Shown here in pieces: positions 17,678 to 28,258 of a stretch of 64,000 nucleotides of DNA. This DNA comes from Bog-532 sp963742875. Its GTDB lineage: Bacteria > Actinomycetota > Actinomycetes > Streptosporangiales > Streptosporangiaceae. The stretch spans positions 527,209-591,208 of the forward strand of contig CAVUNO010000001.1 in NCBI GenBank assembly GCA_963742875.1, read 5' to 3'. How positions within the stretch are numbered: the first letter of the stretch is position 1; every line of letters begins with the position of its first letter. Made by a program: the position numbers and the translations under genes. A model generated the notes under the pieces. It saw only the letters and a program-made list of their open reading frames with translations. It was not told where the DNA came from and ran no database searches.

Positions 17678-19810
17678 ATGCCTACCTGCGCTCTCGATAG
17701 CGTGACAGCCGTGATCGGACGAATCCCCATCTTCGATGTTGAGCCCTCCGTGGAATGCGGCCGCTGGCCCGCCAAATCGGTTGTGGGCGAGACCTTTCCG
17801 GTGAGCGCGACCGTGTTCCGTGAGGGGCACGGCCATATCGCCGCCGGCGTGGTCCTGCGCGGCCCGGACGGAATCAGCCAGCCGATGGAGATCCTGCACG
17901 AGCTGGCGCCCGGCACCGACCGGTACGGCGCGGACGTCGCGGCGGGCGCCGAGGGCACCTGGTCCTTCCGCATCGAGGCGTGGGCGGATCCGGTCGCCGA
18001 CTGGCAGCACGACGCGTCCATCAAGGTACCGCGCGGCCAGGACATCGAGCTGATGATGGCCGAGGGCGCGCTCCTGTTCGAGCGCGCGTCCAAAGCGATC
18101 ATCAGGTCGTCACGGATCCGGCTGCCCGAGCCGGAGGACGCGGACGACCCGGCGGCGGACGGCCAACCGACCCCCCCGGACGTGGCCCGCGCCGCCCTGG
18201 CCGACGTGGCGGCCGTGCTCCGCGATCCCGGCCTCACGCCGTGGGACCGCCTGGCGGCCACCCGGCAGCCGGAGATCACCCGGATCCGGTGGGCCTACCC
18301 GCTGCGCCAGTTCGTCACGCGGTCCCGGCGGATGCCGCTGATCGTCGAGCGGGAACGCGCGCTGTACGGGTCCTGGTACGAGTTCTTCCCGCGGTCGGAG
18401 GGGGTCCAGATCGACCCGATGGGGCGCCGCGAGCCGGTGTCGGGGACGCTGCGCACCGCGGCCCGGCGGCTGGACGACATCGCCGTGATGGGCTTCGACG
18501 TCGTTTACCTGCCGCCGGTCCACCCCATCGGCACGGCGTTCCGCAAGGGCCGGAACAACACGCTGGACCCGCGGCCCGGTGACCCGGGCTCACCCTGGGC
18601 CATCGGCTCGGCGGATGGCGGTCACGATGCCATCCACCCCGACCTGGGGACGTTCGACGACTTCGACGCGTTCGTCGCGCGGACCCGTGAACTCGGCATG
18701 GAGGTCGCGCTCGACTTCGCGCTGCAGGCGTCGCCGGATCACCCGTGGGTCAAGGAGCATCCCGAGTGGTTCACCACCCGGGCCGACGGCACAGTCGCGT
18801 ACGCGGAGAACCCGCCCAAGAAATACCAGGACATTTACCCGGTCAACTTTGACAATGACCCGGCGGGAATCTACGCCGAGTCGCTGCGGATCCTCCGGCT
18901 GTGGATGGATCACGGCGTCCGGATCTTCCGGGTGGATAACCCGCACACCAAGCCGCTGGCGTTCTGGGAGCGGCTGCTGGCCGAGGTGCACGCGACCGAC
19001 CCCGACGTGCTGTTCCTGGCCGAGGCGTTCACCCGGCCGGCCATGATGCGCGCGCTGGCCATGGCCGGCTTCCACCAGTCGTACACGTACTTCACCTGGC
19101 GGAACCACGCCGACGAACTGATGGAGTACCTGCGCGAGCTGTCCACCGGGACCGCGTCGTACATGCGGCCTAACTTCTTCACCAACACCCCGGACATCCT
19201 GCACGAGTACCTGCAGCACGGCGGGCCGCAGGCGTTCAAGATCAGGGCCGTGCTGGCCGCCATGCTCTCGCCGACCTGGGGTATCTACTCGGGGTACGAG
19301 CTGTGCGAATACATTCCACTACGGCCCGGCAGCGAGGAGTACATGGATTCGGAAAAATACCAGTACCGCCCGCGCGACTGGGACCAGGCGGCCCGCGACA
19401 ATGTCGGCATCGCGCCTTTTATCACGAGCCTCAATAGAATCCGTAAATCACACCCGGCACTGCACCGGCTGCGTAACCTACGCTTTCATACTGTTGATCA
19501 GCCGGACTGGCTCTGCTTCTCCAAGCGCGTCACCCCGCGGGAGGAACAGCCAGGACGGTCCGGGGAGGCAGGCCCCGGCCGGGCCGACACCGTCCTGGTG
19601 ATCGTCAACCTCGATCCCCACCAGGCACGTGAGGCCACGGTGTTCCTGGACCTGCCGGCGCTGGGGATGGACTGGGGCGCTGGGTTCACCGTTACCGATG
19701 AACTCACCGGCGAGTCCTACCGTTGGGAGCAAGCCAATTACGTCCGCCTGGATCCGTCCACGACGCCAGCGCACATCTTCTCGGTCCGCTTCTCGGTCCG
19801 CGCCGACTGA
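17678..19810 (+). CDS. glgE: alpha-1,4-glucan:maltose-1-phosphate maltosyltransferase
   Basis: GH13_3 enzyme that adds maltose from maltose-1-phosphate to alpha-glucan, the last step of the trehalose-fed GlgE pathway. It is about 710 residues long. The N-terminal beta-domain has GRIPIFDVEPSVECGRWPAK. The barrel shows EVALDFALQASPDHPW, nucleophile Asp in IFRVDNPHTKPL (residue ~420) and general acid Glu in FLAEAFTRP (~449). Their 29-residue spacing equals that in characterised GlgE. The start is uncertain: ATG 17678, GTG 17702 and GTG 17711 are all in frame and none has a good ribosome site; 17678 gives the N-terminal length closest to homologs. treS follows 79 bp later. Confidence 0.95.
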   Translation: MPTCALDSVTAVIGRIPIFDVEPSVECGRWPAKSVVGETFPVSATVFREGHGHIAAGVVLRGPDGISQPMEILHELAPGTDRYGADVAAGAEGTWSFRIEAWADPVADWQHDASIKVPRGQDIELMMAEGALLFERASKAIIRSSRIRLPEPEDADDPAADGQPTPPDVARAALADVAAVLRDPGLTPWDRLAATRQPEITRIRWAYPLRQFVTRSRRMPLIVERERALYGSWYEFFPRSEGVQIDPMGRREPVSGTLRTAARRLDDIAVMGFDVVYLPPVHPIGTAFRKGRNNTLDPRPGDPGSPWAIGSADGGHDAIHPDLGTFDDFDAFVARTRELGMEVALDFALQASPDHPWVKEHPEWFTTRADGTVAYAENPPKKYQDIYPVNFDNDPAGIYAESLRILRLWMDHGVRIFRVDNPHTKPLAFWERLLAEVHATDPDVLFLAEAFTRPAMMRALAMAGFHQSYTYFTWRNHADELMEYLRELSTGTASYMRPNFFTNTPDILHEYLQHGGPQAFKIRAVLAAMLSPTWGIYSGYELCEYIPLRPGSEEYMDSEKYQYRPRDWDQAARDNVGIAPFITSLNRIRKSHPALHRLRNLRFHTVDQPDWLCFSKRVTPREEQPGRSGEAGPGRADTVLVIVNLDPHQAREATVFLDLPALGMDWGAGFTVTDELTGESYRWEQANYVRLDPSTTPAHIFSVRFSVRAD

Positions 19811-19889
19811 TGCGCCGGTTGACGGGGCTGACCGACGGGGCTGGCCGGTCGAGAATGTAACAGCACGCACTACGCAGGAGAAACCAGTC

Positions 19890-21684
<1,795 letters not shown>

Positions 21685-21720
21685 GGAACGATGGTGCCGC
21701 CGGGGCCTGTGGTGCTGTGA

Positions 21721-21786
21721 CCGACCTGGCCGGAACTAGGACCCGACCTGACCGGAACTATGATCCGACCTGACCGGAACTCCGCG
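21721..21786 (+). repeat. three 22-nt direct repeats upstream of maltokinase
   Basis: Three head-to-tail copies of CCGACCTGACCGGAACTA plus four variable bases, starting at 21721, 21743 and 21765. They lie in the 173-bp gap between treS and mak. The 22-nt spacing (two helical turns) would place bound proteins on one face of the DNA. Function is unknown. Confidence 0.85.
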
Positions 21787-21817
21787 CCCGAATTCTCCCG
21801 GGACACTCGATTCCCGG

Positions 21818-21833
21818 GGGTTTCAGGAAACCC
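21818..21833. promoter_or_regulatory. 16-bp perfect palindrome before maltokinase
   Basis: GGGTTTC-AG-GAAACCC is a near-complete dyad about 25-40 bp upstream of the maltokinase start. The 2-nt centre is too tight for a stable RNA hairpin loop, so a protein-binding operator is the more likely reading. No regulator is assigned. Confidence 0.45.
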
Positions 21834-21860
21834 TTCACGGGGAGTGGGTATGCCAAGGTG

Positions 21861-23297
21861 ATGAGACTCGAGGATGCACTCGCGACGTGGCTGCTGGAGC
21901 AGCGATGGTTCGCGGGCAAGGGACGAACGCTCCGTGACCTGGCGGTGGTCGCCGACACGCAGGTCGTGGCGGGCGATCCTGAGCTTCGGCAGCTGATCGT
22001 CCTGGTCTCGCACGGCACCACCGCCGACCACTACCAGATCCTGGTCGGGCTGCGCTCGGAGCTGCCGGGCTGGCTGGAACACGCCCGGATCGGCATGACG
22101 GACGACGGCTGGCACGCTTACGACGCTCTGCATGATCCGGCGCTGACCCGCCACCTGCTCCGCGCCATCGCAGCCAACCAGACCATCGAGTCCCTGGCCT
22201 TCTCCCGCGAGCCCGGCGCCGAGATCGAGACCGAGCTGGACAGCATCGTGCTGACCGCGGAGCAGAGCAACACCAGCCTGGTGTTCGGTGAGCAGTCGAT
22301 CCTGAAGGTGTTCCGCCGGGTCTCCCCCGGGCCCAACCCGGACCTGGAGGTCACCTCCGCGCTGTCCCGGCTCGGGTCGCCGCACGTGGCCGAACCGTAC
22401 GGCTCGATCGAGACGCTGATGGACGGGGTCACCACGACGCTGGCGATCCTGTCCAAGTACCTGCGCACGGCCACCGACGGCTGGACGCTCGCGGCGACCA
22501 GCGTCCGCGACCTGTACGCCAGCAACCTGTACACGAACGATCCGTACACCACCGGCCCGTTCCCCGCGGTGACCGGTTCCGGCGAGCCCCCGGCGGCTGG
22601 CGTGGCCCAGCTGGGCGACGGGGCGAGCGTGGCCGGCGCGGGCGGCGACTTCGCCGGCGAGGCACACCGGCTCGGCGCCGCGACCGCCGAGGTGCACCAG
22701 GACCTCGCCGAGGCTTTCGGCACCGACGAGCTGTCCCCCGACGCGTTGCGCGACCTGGCCGAGCAGATGTTCCGCCGCCTCGACCTGGCCACCGCGGCCG
22801 TGCCCGAGCTGGCCCGGTACGCCGACATGATCGGCGCCGCGTACTCGCACCTGGCCAAGCTGAACGAGCCGGTCCCGGCCCAGCGGGTACACGGCGACTA
22901 CCACCTGGGCCAGGTCATGCGGACCGAGACGGGGTGGATCCTGCTCGACTTCGAGGGCGAGCCGGCCAGCCCGCTGGCCCAGCGCCGGGCCCGGTCCGCC
23001 CCGATGCGCGACGTCGCCGGCATGCTCCGCTCTTTCGAATACGCGGCACGGTTCCAGCTGCTCAACCACCCGGACGCCGACCGGCTCCGCGGCGTGGCCC
23101 GGGAATGGGTACGGCGTAACAGCGCCGCGTTCTGCGCCGGGTACGCCGAGGCGGGCGGCCTGGACCCGGTCGCCAACGAGGTCCTGCTGCGGGCCCTGCA
23201 GCTGGATAAGGCGGTGTACGAAGTGATGTACGAAGCCAGGCACCGGCCATCTTGGCTGCAGATCCCGCTGGACTCCCTGGCCGACTTTCCCACCTGA
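21861..23297 (+). CDS. mak: maltokinase
   Basis: ATP-dependent phosphorylation of maltose to maltose-1-phosphate, the donor for GlgE. The ~478-residue protein has the actinobacterial Mak N-terminal cap (WLLEQRWFAGKGR), a kinase-like core, the aminoglycoside-phosphotransferase-type catalytic motif VHGDYHLGQVM near residue 345 and the metal site ILLDFEGEPA. An acidic/Ala-rich loop around 235-260 is typical for the family. ATG 21861 was chosen; GTG 21858 is one codon earlier. It is followed 26 bp later by glgB, completing glgE-treS-mak-glgB. Confidence 0.94.
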   Translation: MRLEDALATWLLEQRWFAGKGRTLRDLAVVADTQVVAGDPELRQLIVLVSHGTTADHYQILVGLRSELPGWLEHARIGMTDDGWHAYDALHDPALTRHLLRAIAANQTIESLAFSREPGAEIETELDSIVLTAEQSNTSLVFGEQSILKVFRRVSPGPNPDLEVTSALSRLGSPHVAEPYGSIETLMDGVTTTLAILSKYLRTATDGWTLAATSVRDLYASNLYTNDPYTTGPFPAVTGSGEPPAAGVAQLGDGASVAGAGGDFAGEAHRLGAATAEVHQDLAEAFGTDELSPDALRDLAEQMFRRLDLATAAVPELARYADMIGAAYSHLAKLNEPVPAQRVHGDYHLGQVMRTETGWILLDFEGEPASPLAQRRARSAPMRDVAGMLRSFEYAARFQLLNHPDADRLRGVAREWVRRNSAAFCAGYAEAGGLDPVANEVLLRALQLDKAVYEVMYEARHRPSWLQIPLDSLADFPT

Positions 23298-23323
23298 TCA
23301 CCACTGACGTACGGTCTTCAGAC

Positions 23324-25903
23324 ATGCCCCCTTCTTCACCATCTTCTGCTGGGCCCGGTCCGGGCGGGCCCGGTGCTGGTGCTCCTCGCAGTCCCGGTGC
23401 TTCCGGCGCTCCGGATGCGCCCCGCCATCCGGACGTACCGGACGTGCCTGACGTGACGGACGGCGCCCAGGTGCCCGGAGCGGCGCCCGAGCCGGCGCGG
23501 CCGCGGCAGGCCGCGGCCGCCGCCGGGGTCAACCTGGGCGAGATCGAGCGCATCGCCGCCGGCACCCACCACGACCCGCACTCGATCCTCGGCGTGCACC
23601 CCGGGCCCGGCGGGTTCGCGATCCGGACGCTCCGGCCGTTCGCCGCGACCGTTGCGGCCCTGCTCGAAGACGGCCGCCGGTTCCCTATGGAGCACGTGCA
23701 CCGGGGCATGTTCGCGACCGTCGTGTCCTACGACGAGGTGCCCGGCCCGTTCCCGGCGTACCGGATCGCGGTCGCCTACCCCGGCCCGGACGGCGTCTCC
23801 GGCCCCGTGACGGTCACCGACGACCCGTACCGCCACCTGCCCACGCTGGGCGAGTTCGACCTGCACCTGATCGGTGAGGGGCGGCACGAGGAACTGTGGC
23901 GCGTGCTGGGGGCGCACCTCCGCGATCTCGGCGAGGACGGTCTCGGCCCCATCACCGGCACGTCGTTCGCGGTGTGGGCCCCGAACGCCCGCGGTGTCCG
24001 CGTGATCGGCGACTTCAACCACTGGAACGGCCAGGGCCACCCGATGCGCTCACTGGGCGGCTCCGGCATCTGGGAACTGTTCGTGCCCGGGGTCGGCGAG
24101 GGGTTCCGCTACAAGTACGAGATCTGCGGGGCGGACGGCACGTGGTGGGCCAGGGCCGACCCGATGGCGGAGGGCACCGAGCGGCCGCCCGCGACCGCTT
24201 CCGTCGTGGTGTCGTCGCACCACGAGTGGCAGGACGGCGGCTGGATGACGGACCGGCGGCGCCGGCAGGCCGTCCGTGAGCCGCTGAGCATCTACGAAGT
24301 GCACATCGGCTCCTGGCGGCCGGGCCAGTCCTACCGCGACCTGGCCGAGGACCTCACGGCCTACGCCACCGAGATGGGGTTCACCCACGTGGAGTTCCTC
24401 CCGGTGGCGGAACATCCATACGGCGGGTCCTGGGGCTACCAGGTCACGTCGTATTACGCGCCGTCGTCCCGGTTCGGCAGCCCGGACGACTTCCGCTACC
24501 TGGTGGACCGGCTGCACCAGGCCGGCATCGGCGTCATCATCGACTGGGTTCCCGCCCACTTCCCGCGGGACGACTGGGCCCTGGCCCGGTTCGACGGGAC
24601 GCCTCTGTACGAGCACCCCGACCCGCGGCGCGGCAGCCACCCGGACTGGGGCACGCTCATCTTCAACTACGGCCGGACCGAGGTGCGGAACTTCCTGGTG
24701 GCCAACGCCCTGTACTGGCTGTCGGAGTTCCACATCGACGGCCTGCGGGTCGACGCGGTCGCCTCCATGCTCTACCTGGACTACTCGCGCGGGCCCGGCC
24801 AGTGGACGCCGAACCAGTACGGCGGGCGGGAGAACCTCGAGGCCGTGTCGTTCCTGCAGGAGGTCAACGCCACCTGTTACCGGCGCGAGCCCGGGATCAT
24901 GATGATCGCCGAGGAGTCCACCGCGTGGCCCGGGGTGACCCGGCCGGTCCACCTCGGCGGGCTGGGGTTCGGCTTCAAGTGGAACATGGGCTGGATGAAC
25001 GACACCCTGACCTACCTGAGACGGGACCCGATCTACCGGCAGTACCACCAGAACGAGCTGACGTTCTCGCTGGTCTATGCGTTCAGCGAGAACTACATCC
25101 TGCCGCTGTCGCACGACGAGGTGGTGCACGGGAAGGGCTCGCTGCTCGCCAAGATGCCCGGCGACGACTGGCGGCGGTTCGCGGGACTGCGCACCCTGCT
25201 GGCCTACATGTGGGCCCACCCGGGCAAGCAGCTGCTGTTCATGGGCTCGGAATTCGGCCAGGGGGCCGAGTGGTCGGAGGAACGCGGCCTGGACTGGTGG
25301 GTGCTCAGCGATGAGTACCACGCCGGGATTCAGCGGCTCGTCCGTGACATGAACGCGTACTACCGGGCCTCGCCGGCGCTGTGGGCGCTGGATTCCTCTC
25401 CGGAGGGCTTCAGCTGGATCGACGCGAACGACGCGGCCGGGAACACGCTGTCCTTCCTGCGGTTCGCCTCCCCCGTCCCGTCGGAAGCGCCCCCGCCGCC
25501 GCGCGTTCCGTCCGGGCTGGTCGCAGGTCGGGCGGCCGGCCCTCCGCCGTCCCCGGATGTGGCTCCCGCGGTGGCCGCCCCGGCCTGGGCGGCTCCGGAG
25601 GCGTCGGCGCTTCCGGGCCCGATGGGGTTCCCGCCCTGGGCTCAGGGCGCCACGACGCTCGCGTGCGTGGTGAACTTCTCCGGCGGCCCGCACAAGAACT
25701 ACAAGATCGGCCTGCCGCACGCCGGCCGCTGGCTCGAGGTCATCAACACCGACGCGGACATTTACGGCGGCAGCGGCGTCGGCAACCTGGGCGCCGTGGA
25801 GGCGGTCGAGGAGGAGCGGCACGGCAGGCCCGCCTCCGCCACGATCACCGTACCGCCGCTCGGTGTCCTCTGGCTGGCTCCCGACCCCGGGGCCGGGTCC
25901 TAG
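23324..25903 (+). CDS. glgB: 1,4-alpha-glucan branching enzyme
   Basis: GH13_9 enzyme that introduces alpha-1,6 branches into the polymer made by GlgE. About 859 residues. After a Ser/Pro/Gly-rich leader of ~50 residues come two N-terminal CBM48-type domains (HHDPHSILGVHPGP; FAVWAPNARGVRVIGDFNHW), then the barrel with nucleophile Asp in DGLRVDAVASML, acid Glu in IMMIAEESTAWPG and LPLSHDEVVHGKGSL. In the C-terminal beta-domain a Pro/Ala-rich segment of about 60 residues (near 25475-25655) interrupts the normal sequence before TLACVVNFSGGPH. The ATG 23324 is the likely start. Confidence 0.95.
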   Translation: MPPSSPSSAGPGPGGPGAGAPRSPGASGAPDAPRHPDVPDVPDVTDGAQVPGAAPEPARPRQAAAAAGVNLGEIERIAAGTHHDPHSILGVHPGPGGFAIRTLRPFAATVAALLEDGRRFPMEHVHRGMFATVVSYDEVPGPFPAYRIAVAYPGPDGVSGPVTVTDDPYRHLPTLGEFDLHLIGEGRHEELWRVLGAHLRDLGEDGLGPITGTSFAVWAPNARGVRVIGDFNHWNGQGHPMRSLGGSGIWELFVPGVGEGFRYKYEICGADGTWWARADPMAEGTERPPATASVVVSSHHEWQDGGWMTDRRRRQAVREPLSIYEVHIGSWRPGQSYRDLAEDLTAYATEMGFTHVEFLPVAEHPYGGSWGYQVTSYYAPSSRFGSPDDFRYLVDRLHQAGIGVIIDWVPAHFPRDDWALARFDGTPLYEHPDPRRGSHPDWGTLIFNYGRTEVRNFLVANALYWLSEFHIDGLRVDAVASMLYLDYSRGPGQWTPNQYGGRENLEAVSFLQEVNATCYRREPGIMMIAEESTAWPGVTRPVHLGGLGFGFKWNMGWMNDTLTYLRRDPIYRQYHQNELTFSLVYAFSENYILPLSHDEVVHGKGSLLAKMPGDDWRRFAGLRTLLAYMWAHPGKQLLFMGSEFGQGAEWSEERGLDWWVLSDEYHAGIQRLVRDMNAYYRASPALWALDSSPEGFSWIDANDAAGNTLSFLRFASPVPSEAPPPPRVPSGLVAGRAAGPPPSPDVAPAVAAPAWAAPEASALPGPMGFPPWAQGATTLACVVNFSGGPHKNYKIGLPHAGRWLEVINTDADIYGGSGVGNLGAVEAVEEERHGRPASATITVPPLGVLWLAPDPGAGS

Positions 25904-26054
25904 GGCCAGGCCGTCAGCAATGTGCCCCGGTGGCCAGGTCCGCAACGTCGCTGGTCATGACATCCTCACCGTCCCGCGCTGGCGGCTTGATTTAAACCAT
26001 GGTTGAAGTTGAGGGCTAGGCTCGAGCGGCCTCAGGCCAGGCTGCCGAGCGGCC

Positions 26055-26516
26055 TCAGGACGGGTTGCTGACCTTGAAGACCGGGTGGTCGGGCGAGATC
26101 CGGCGCAGCTCGGCATCTGAAGCGTCCGGCCCCACGCCGCCGAAGAACACGCCGACCTCGGCCTTCCACCGGGCCAGGTAGGCGCGCAGGATCGACGGCT
26201 TGTCGTCATCGGAGACCTCCTCGGCGATGAACGGCTCGGCGCGGCGGCCGAGGCGCAGCTCGCCCTGGCGGGCGACCCGCAGGTTGCGGACCCACTGCGC
26301 ATGACCGCGCGGCGAGACGAGGTAGCGCTGGTCGTCGATGATCAGGAGATTGACCGGGGTGGTGCGCCACTCGCCGCTCTTGCGACCCCGGACGGCCAGC
26401 ACCCGGGAGCCCAGGACGCTGATGCCGAGGCCGGTCAGCCCGGCGATGAGCTTGTTGAATACGTTGCGGGTGAACCAGCCCGGCTCTTGGTACCGGCGCG
26501 GCGTCTGTGCGGTCAT
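26055..26516 (-). CDS. deazaflavin (F420)-dependent nitroreductase family protein
   Basis: A 153-residue member of the DDN/PF04075 split-barrel family, which in actinomycetes uses F420H2 to reduce quinones, enones or nitro compounds. Family signals are the N-terminal helix NVFNKLIAGLTGLGISVLGS, then VRGRKSGEWRTTPVNLL, YLVSPRGHAQWVRNL and the C-terminal VFKV. The ATG at 26516 is preceded by GAGGAGG; an upstream in-frame start at 26561 has no such site and would read across an operator-like palindrome. Substrate unknown. Confidence 0.85.
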   Translation of the reverse strand: MTAQTPRRYQEPGWFTRNVFNKLIAGLTGLGISVLGSRVLAVRGRKSGEWRTTPVNLLIIDDQRYLVSPRGHAQWVRNLRVARQGELRLGRRAEPFIAEEVSDDDKPSILRAYLARWKAEVGVFFGGVGPDASDAELRRISPDHPVFKVSNPS

Positions 26517-26565
26517 GGGGGACCTCCTCGGCTTCCTGCTCTCACCCTTGACCCCGGTCAATTCG

Positions 26566-26631
26566 AGAGCACTGCTCTATCTAAAGAGCAGTTAACAACT
26601 CCGCCAGGATCTGCGTCAAGAGCAGTGCTCA
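26566..26631. promoter_or_regulatory. paired TetR-type operator-like palindromes upstream of the nitroreductase gene
   Basis: AGAGCA-C-TGCTCT at 26566-26578 is a perfect 13-bp palindrome. A second copy, AGAGCA-G-TGCTCA, lies at 26619-26631, with a half-site AGAGCA at 26585-26590 between them. The sites are 50-115 bp upstream of the nitroreductase start. Short palindromes of this shape are typical of TetR-family operators, but no TetR gene is present in the window. Confidence 0.65.
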
Positions 26632-26760
26632 CAAAAAAGAGATACGTTCTCGCGATGGCGGCCGCGCGTCAAGCTGGAAGCCCCGGAGGGCGGAGGACGG
26701 CAGACGACGGCCGGGGCAGGCGAGATCTGGATACGGACGCCGAGGCGGAGCCCATCAGGG

Positions 26761-27555
26761 TCACTGGCCGGGCCGTGTGGTCAGCTCCGCCCTCGAGACC
26801 TTCCGGTTGACGATGTCGCCGGCGACCTCGGAGAGCTTGCGGTTGTGATCGCGCGCGAAGTTCCGCAGCAGTTTGAATGCGTCGTCCACGTTCATGGTCA
26901 GGTACTCGGCGAGCATTCCCTTGGCCTGCTCGATGACCACCCGGCTGTTCAGCGCCGCCTGGAGCTGCTCGGCCAGCAGGCTGCGCTCCCTGAGCGCCCG
27001 TTCCTGGATCAGCCCGATCGCGGCCATCTCCGCCATGGCCTGCGCTATCTCCATCTCGGTATCGGTGAACGGCTCGTCGCTGCCGCGGAACAGGTTCAGG
27101 GCGCCGATCACGTCCGTGCGCACTCGCAGCGGGACGGCGCACATCATCTGGAAGCCCGCATCGGACGCTTCCGGCGCGAAGACCGGCCAGCGGGCGCGGC
27201 TGTCGGCCGCGTTCGCCTGCACGGGCCGGCCGGAGGAGAATGCATCCAGGCAGGGGCCCTGTGCACCCTGGAGCTCAAAGAGCTCAAGCAGCCGCATCCG
27301 CTCGTCCGAGGATGCGATCAGCCGCAGTCCGCCGCGCGGGTCGGCCAGCATGACCCCGGCTGCCTCGGCCCCGAGGATCTCAACCGAGTCGGTAGACAGG
27401 CTCTGCAAGAAATCAACGACGTCGAAGTCGCTGGCGAGCGTGTCCGCCAGGCGCACAAAGGCCCGGGCCAGCATCGCCTCGCGGCTCACGTCGCTGCTGT
27501 GCACATCTGGGCCGGGCCTCCCGGGCTGGGCGGCCCGGCCGCCGATCTCACTCAT
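26761..27555 (-). CDS. GAF - ANTAR regulator (downstream gene of pair)
   Basis: A 264-residue protein with a GAF sensor domain (residues ~40-180; GAEAAGVMLADPRGGLRLIA, then GAQGPCLDAFSSGRPV) and a C-terminal ANTAR RNA-binding domain (~200-255; VVIEQAKGMLAEYL, then AFKLLRNFARDHNRKLSEVA). ANTAR proteins bind paired-hexaloop hairpins and prevent transcription termination. The ATG at 27555 overlaps the stop of the preceding GAF-ANTAR gene by 8 nt, so the two are translationally coupled. No partner hairpin was identified by eye. The signal sensed is unknown. Confidence 0.88.
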   Translation of the reverse strand: MSEIGGRAAQPGRPGPDVHSSDVSREAMLARAFVRLADTLASDFDVVDFLQSLSTDSVEILGAEAAGVMLADPRGGLRLIASSDERMRLLELFELQGAQGPCLDAFSSGRPVQANAADSRARWPVFAPEASDAGFQMMCAVPLRVRTDVIGALNLFRGSDEPFTDTEMEIAQAMAEMAAIGLIQERALRERSLLAEQLQAALNSRVVIEQAKGMLAEYLTMNVDDAFKLLRNFARDHNRKLSEVAGDIVNRKVSRAELTTRPGQ

Positions 27556-28258
27556 CGAATCGCACCCGCCGTTCAACGACATCCTGCGCAATGTCGTAGA
27601 TCGAATGCCCGCTCGCGAACGCCGCGGCGCGCAGCCGGGCGAGCGCGTTGGACATGGTTTCGTCCAGCTGCACGGCGATCATCCCGGTCGCCTGATGGAT
27701 CACGACCCGGTCCGCGCCGATCGTCGCCAGCAGCTCCGCCAGATCCGGGCCCCCCTGCGCGTACGGCTGGTACAGCACAGCATCACGGGCGATGTCCGCC
27801 GCAACCAGCGCATCGGCCAGGTGTTCCTCGCTCAGCATCCCGGGCCTGTCACGGCACAGGTCGAGCGTGCCGATGCCGCCCGGCCCCACGCTCAGCGGCA
27901 GGGAGAACTCGGCGTGCACGCCGATGGCCAGGGCCGCCGCCGCGAACGCCGGCCAGCGGTTAGCGTTCTCGGCAGCCAGGTCGGGCAGCAACACCGGAAC
28001 CCCGGAGGCATAGGCCTGCAGGCACGGGCCCTCACCCAGCTCCATCTGCAGCCCGGTGACCGACCGGGCGTGCCGCCCGGCACCGGCCAGTACCGTCGCC
28101 GACTCCGCGGTCGACATCAGCACGAGCGCGCACCCGGACAAAGCCATCTCATCCACGGCGAACCGGCAGAGCCGCTGCATCAGCTCGCTCACACCGGCCG
28201 CAGCGTCCCGCACGGTGACCGCCGCCATGATGCGGGCCCGCCGTTCGTCGTCCCGCAT
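27548..28258 (-). CDS. GAF - ANTAR regulator (upstream gene of pair)
   Basis: A 236-residue protein with the same architecture as its downstream neighbour but diverged sequence. The GAF domain (~15-165) includes LSGCALVLMSTAESATVLA and GEGPCLQAYASGVPVLLPDL. The ANTAR domain (~175-230) carries VVIHQATGMIAVQLD and ARLRAAAFASGHSIYDIAQD. ATG 28258 follows GAGGAGG. Two coupled ANTAR proteins in one transcript suggest that they form a heterodimer or act on the same RNA. The 5' end overlaps the 3' end of the phosphoesterase frame by about 70 nt. Confidence 0.88.
   Translation of the reverse strand: MRDDERRARIMAAVTVRDAAAGVSELMQRLCRFAVDEMALSGCALVLMSTAESATVLAGAGRHARSVTGLQMELGEGPCLQAYASGVPVLLPDLAAENANRWPAFAAAALAIGVHAEFSLPLSVGPGGIGTLDLCRDRPGMLSEEHLADALVAADIARDAVLYQPYAQGGPDLAELLATIGADRVVIHQATGMIAVQLDETMSNALARLRAAAFASGHSIYDIAQDVVERRVRFDE

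Noticed and set aside
24050..25945. 631-codon frame on the minus strand
   Set aside because: Antisense shadow of glgB; composition is that of a complementary frame and no domain is recognisable.
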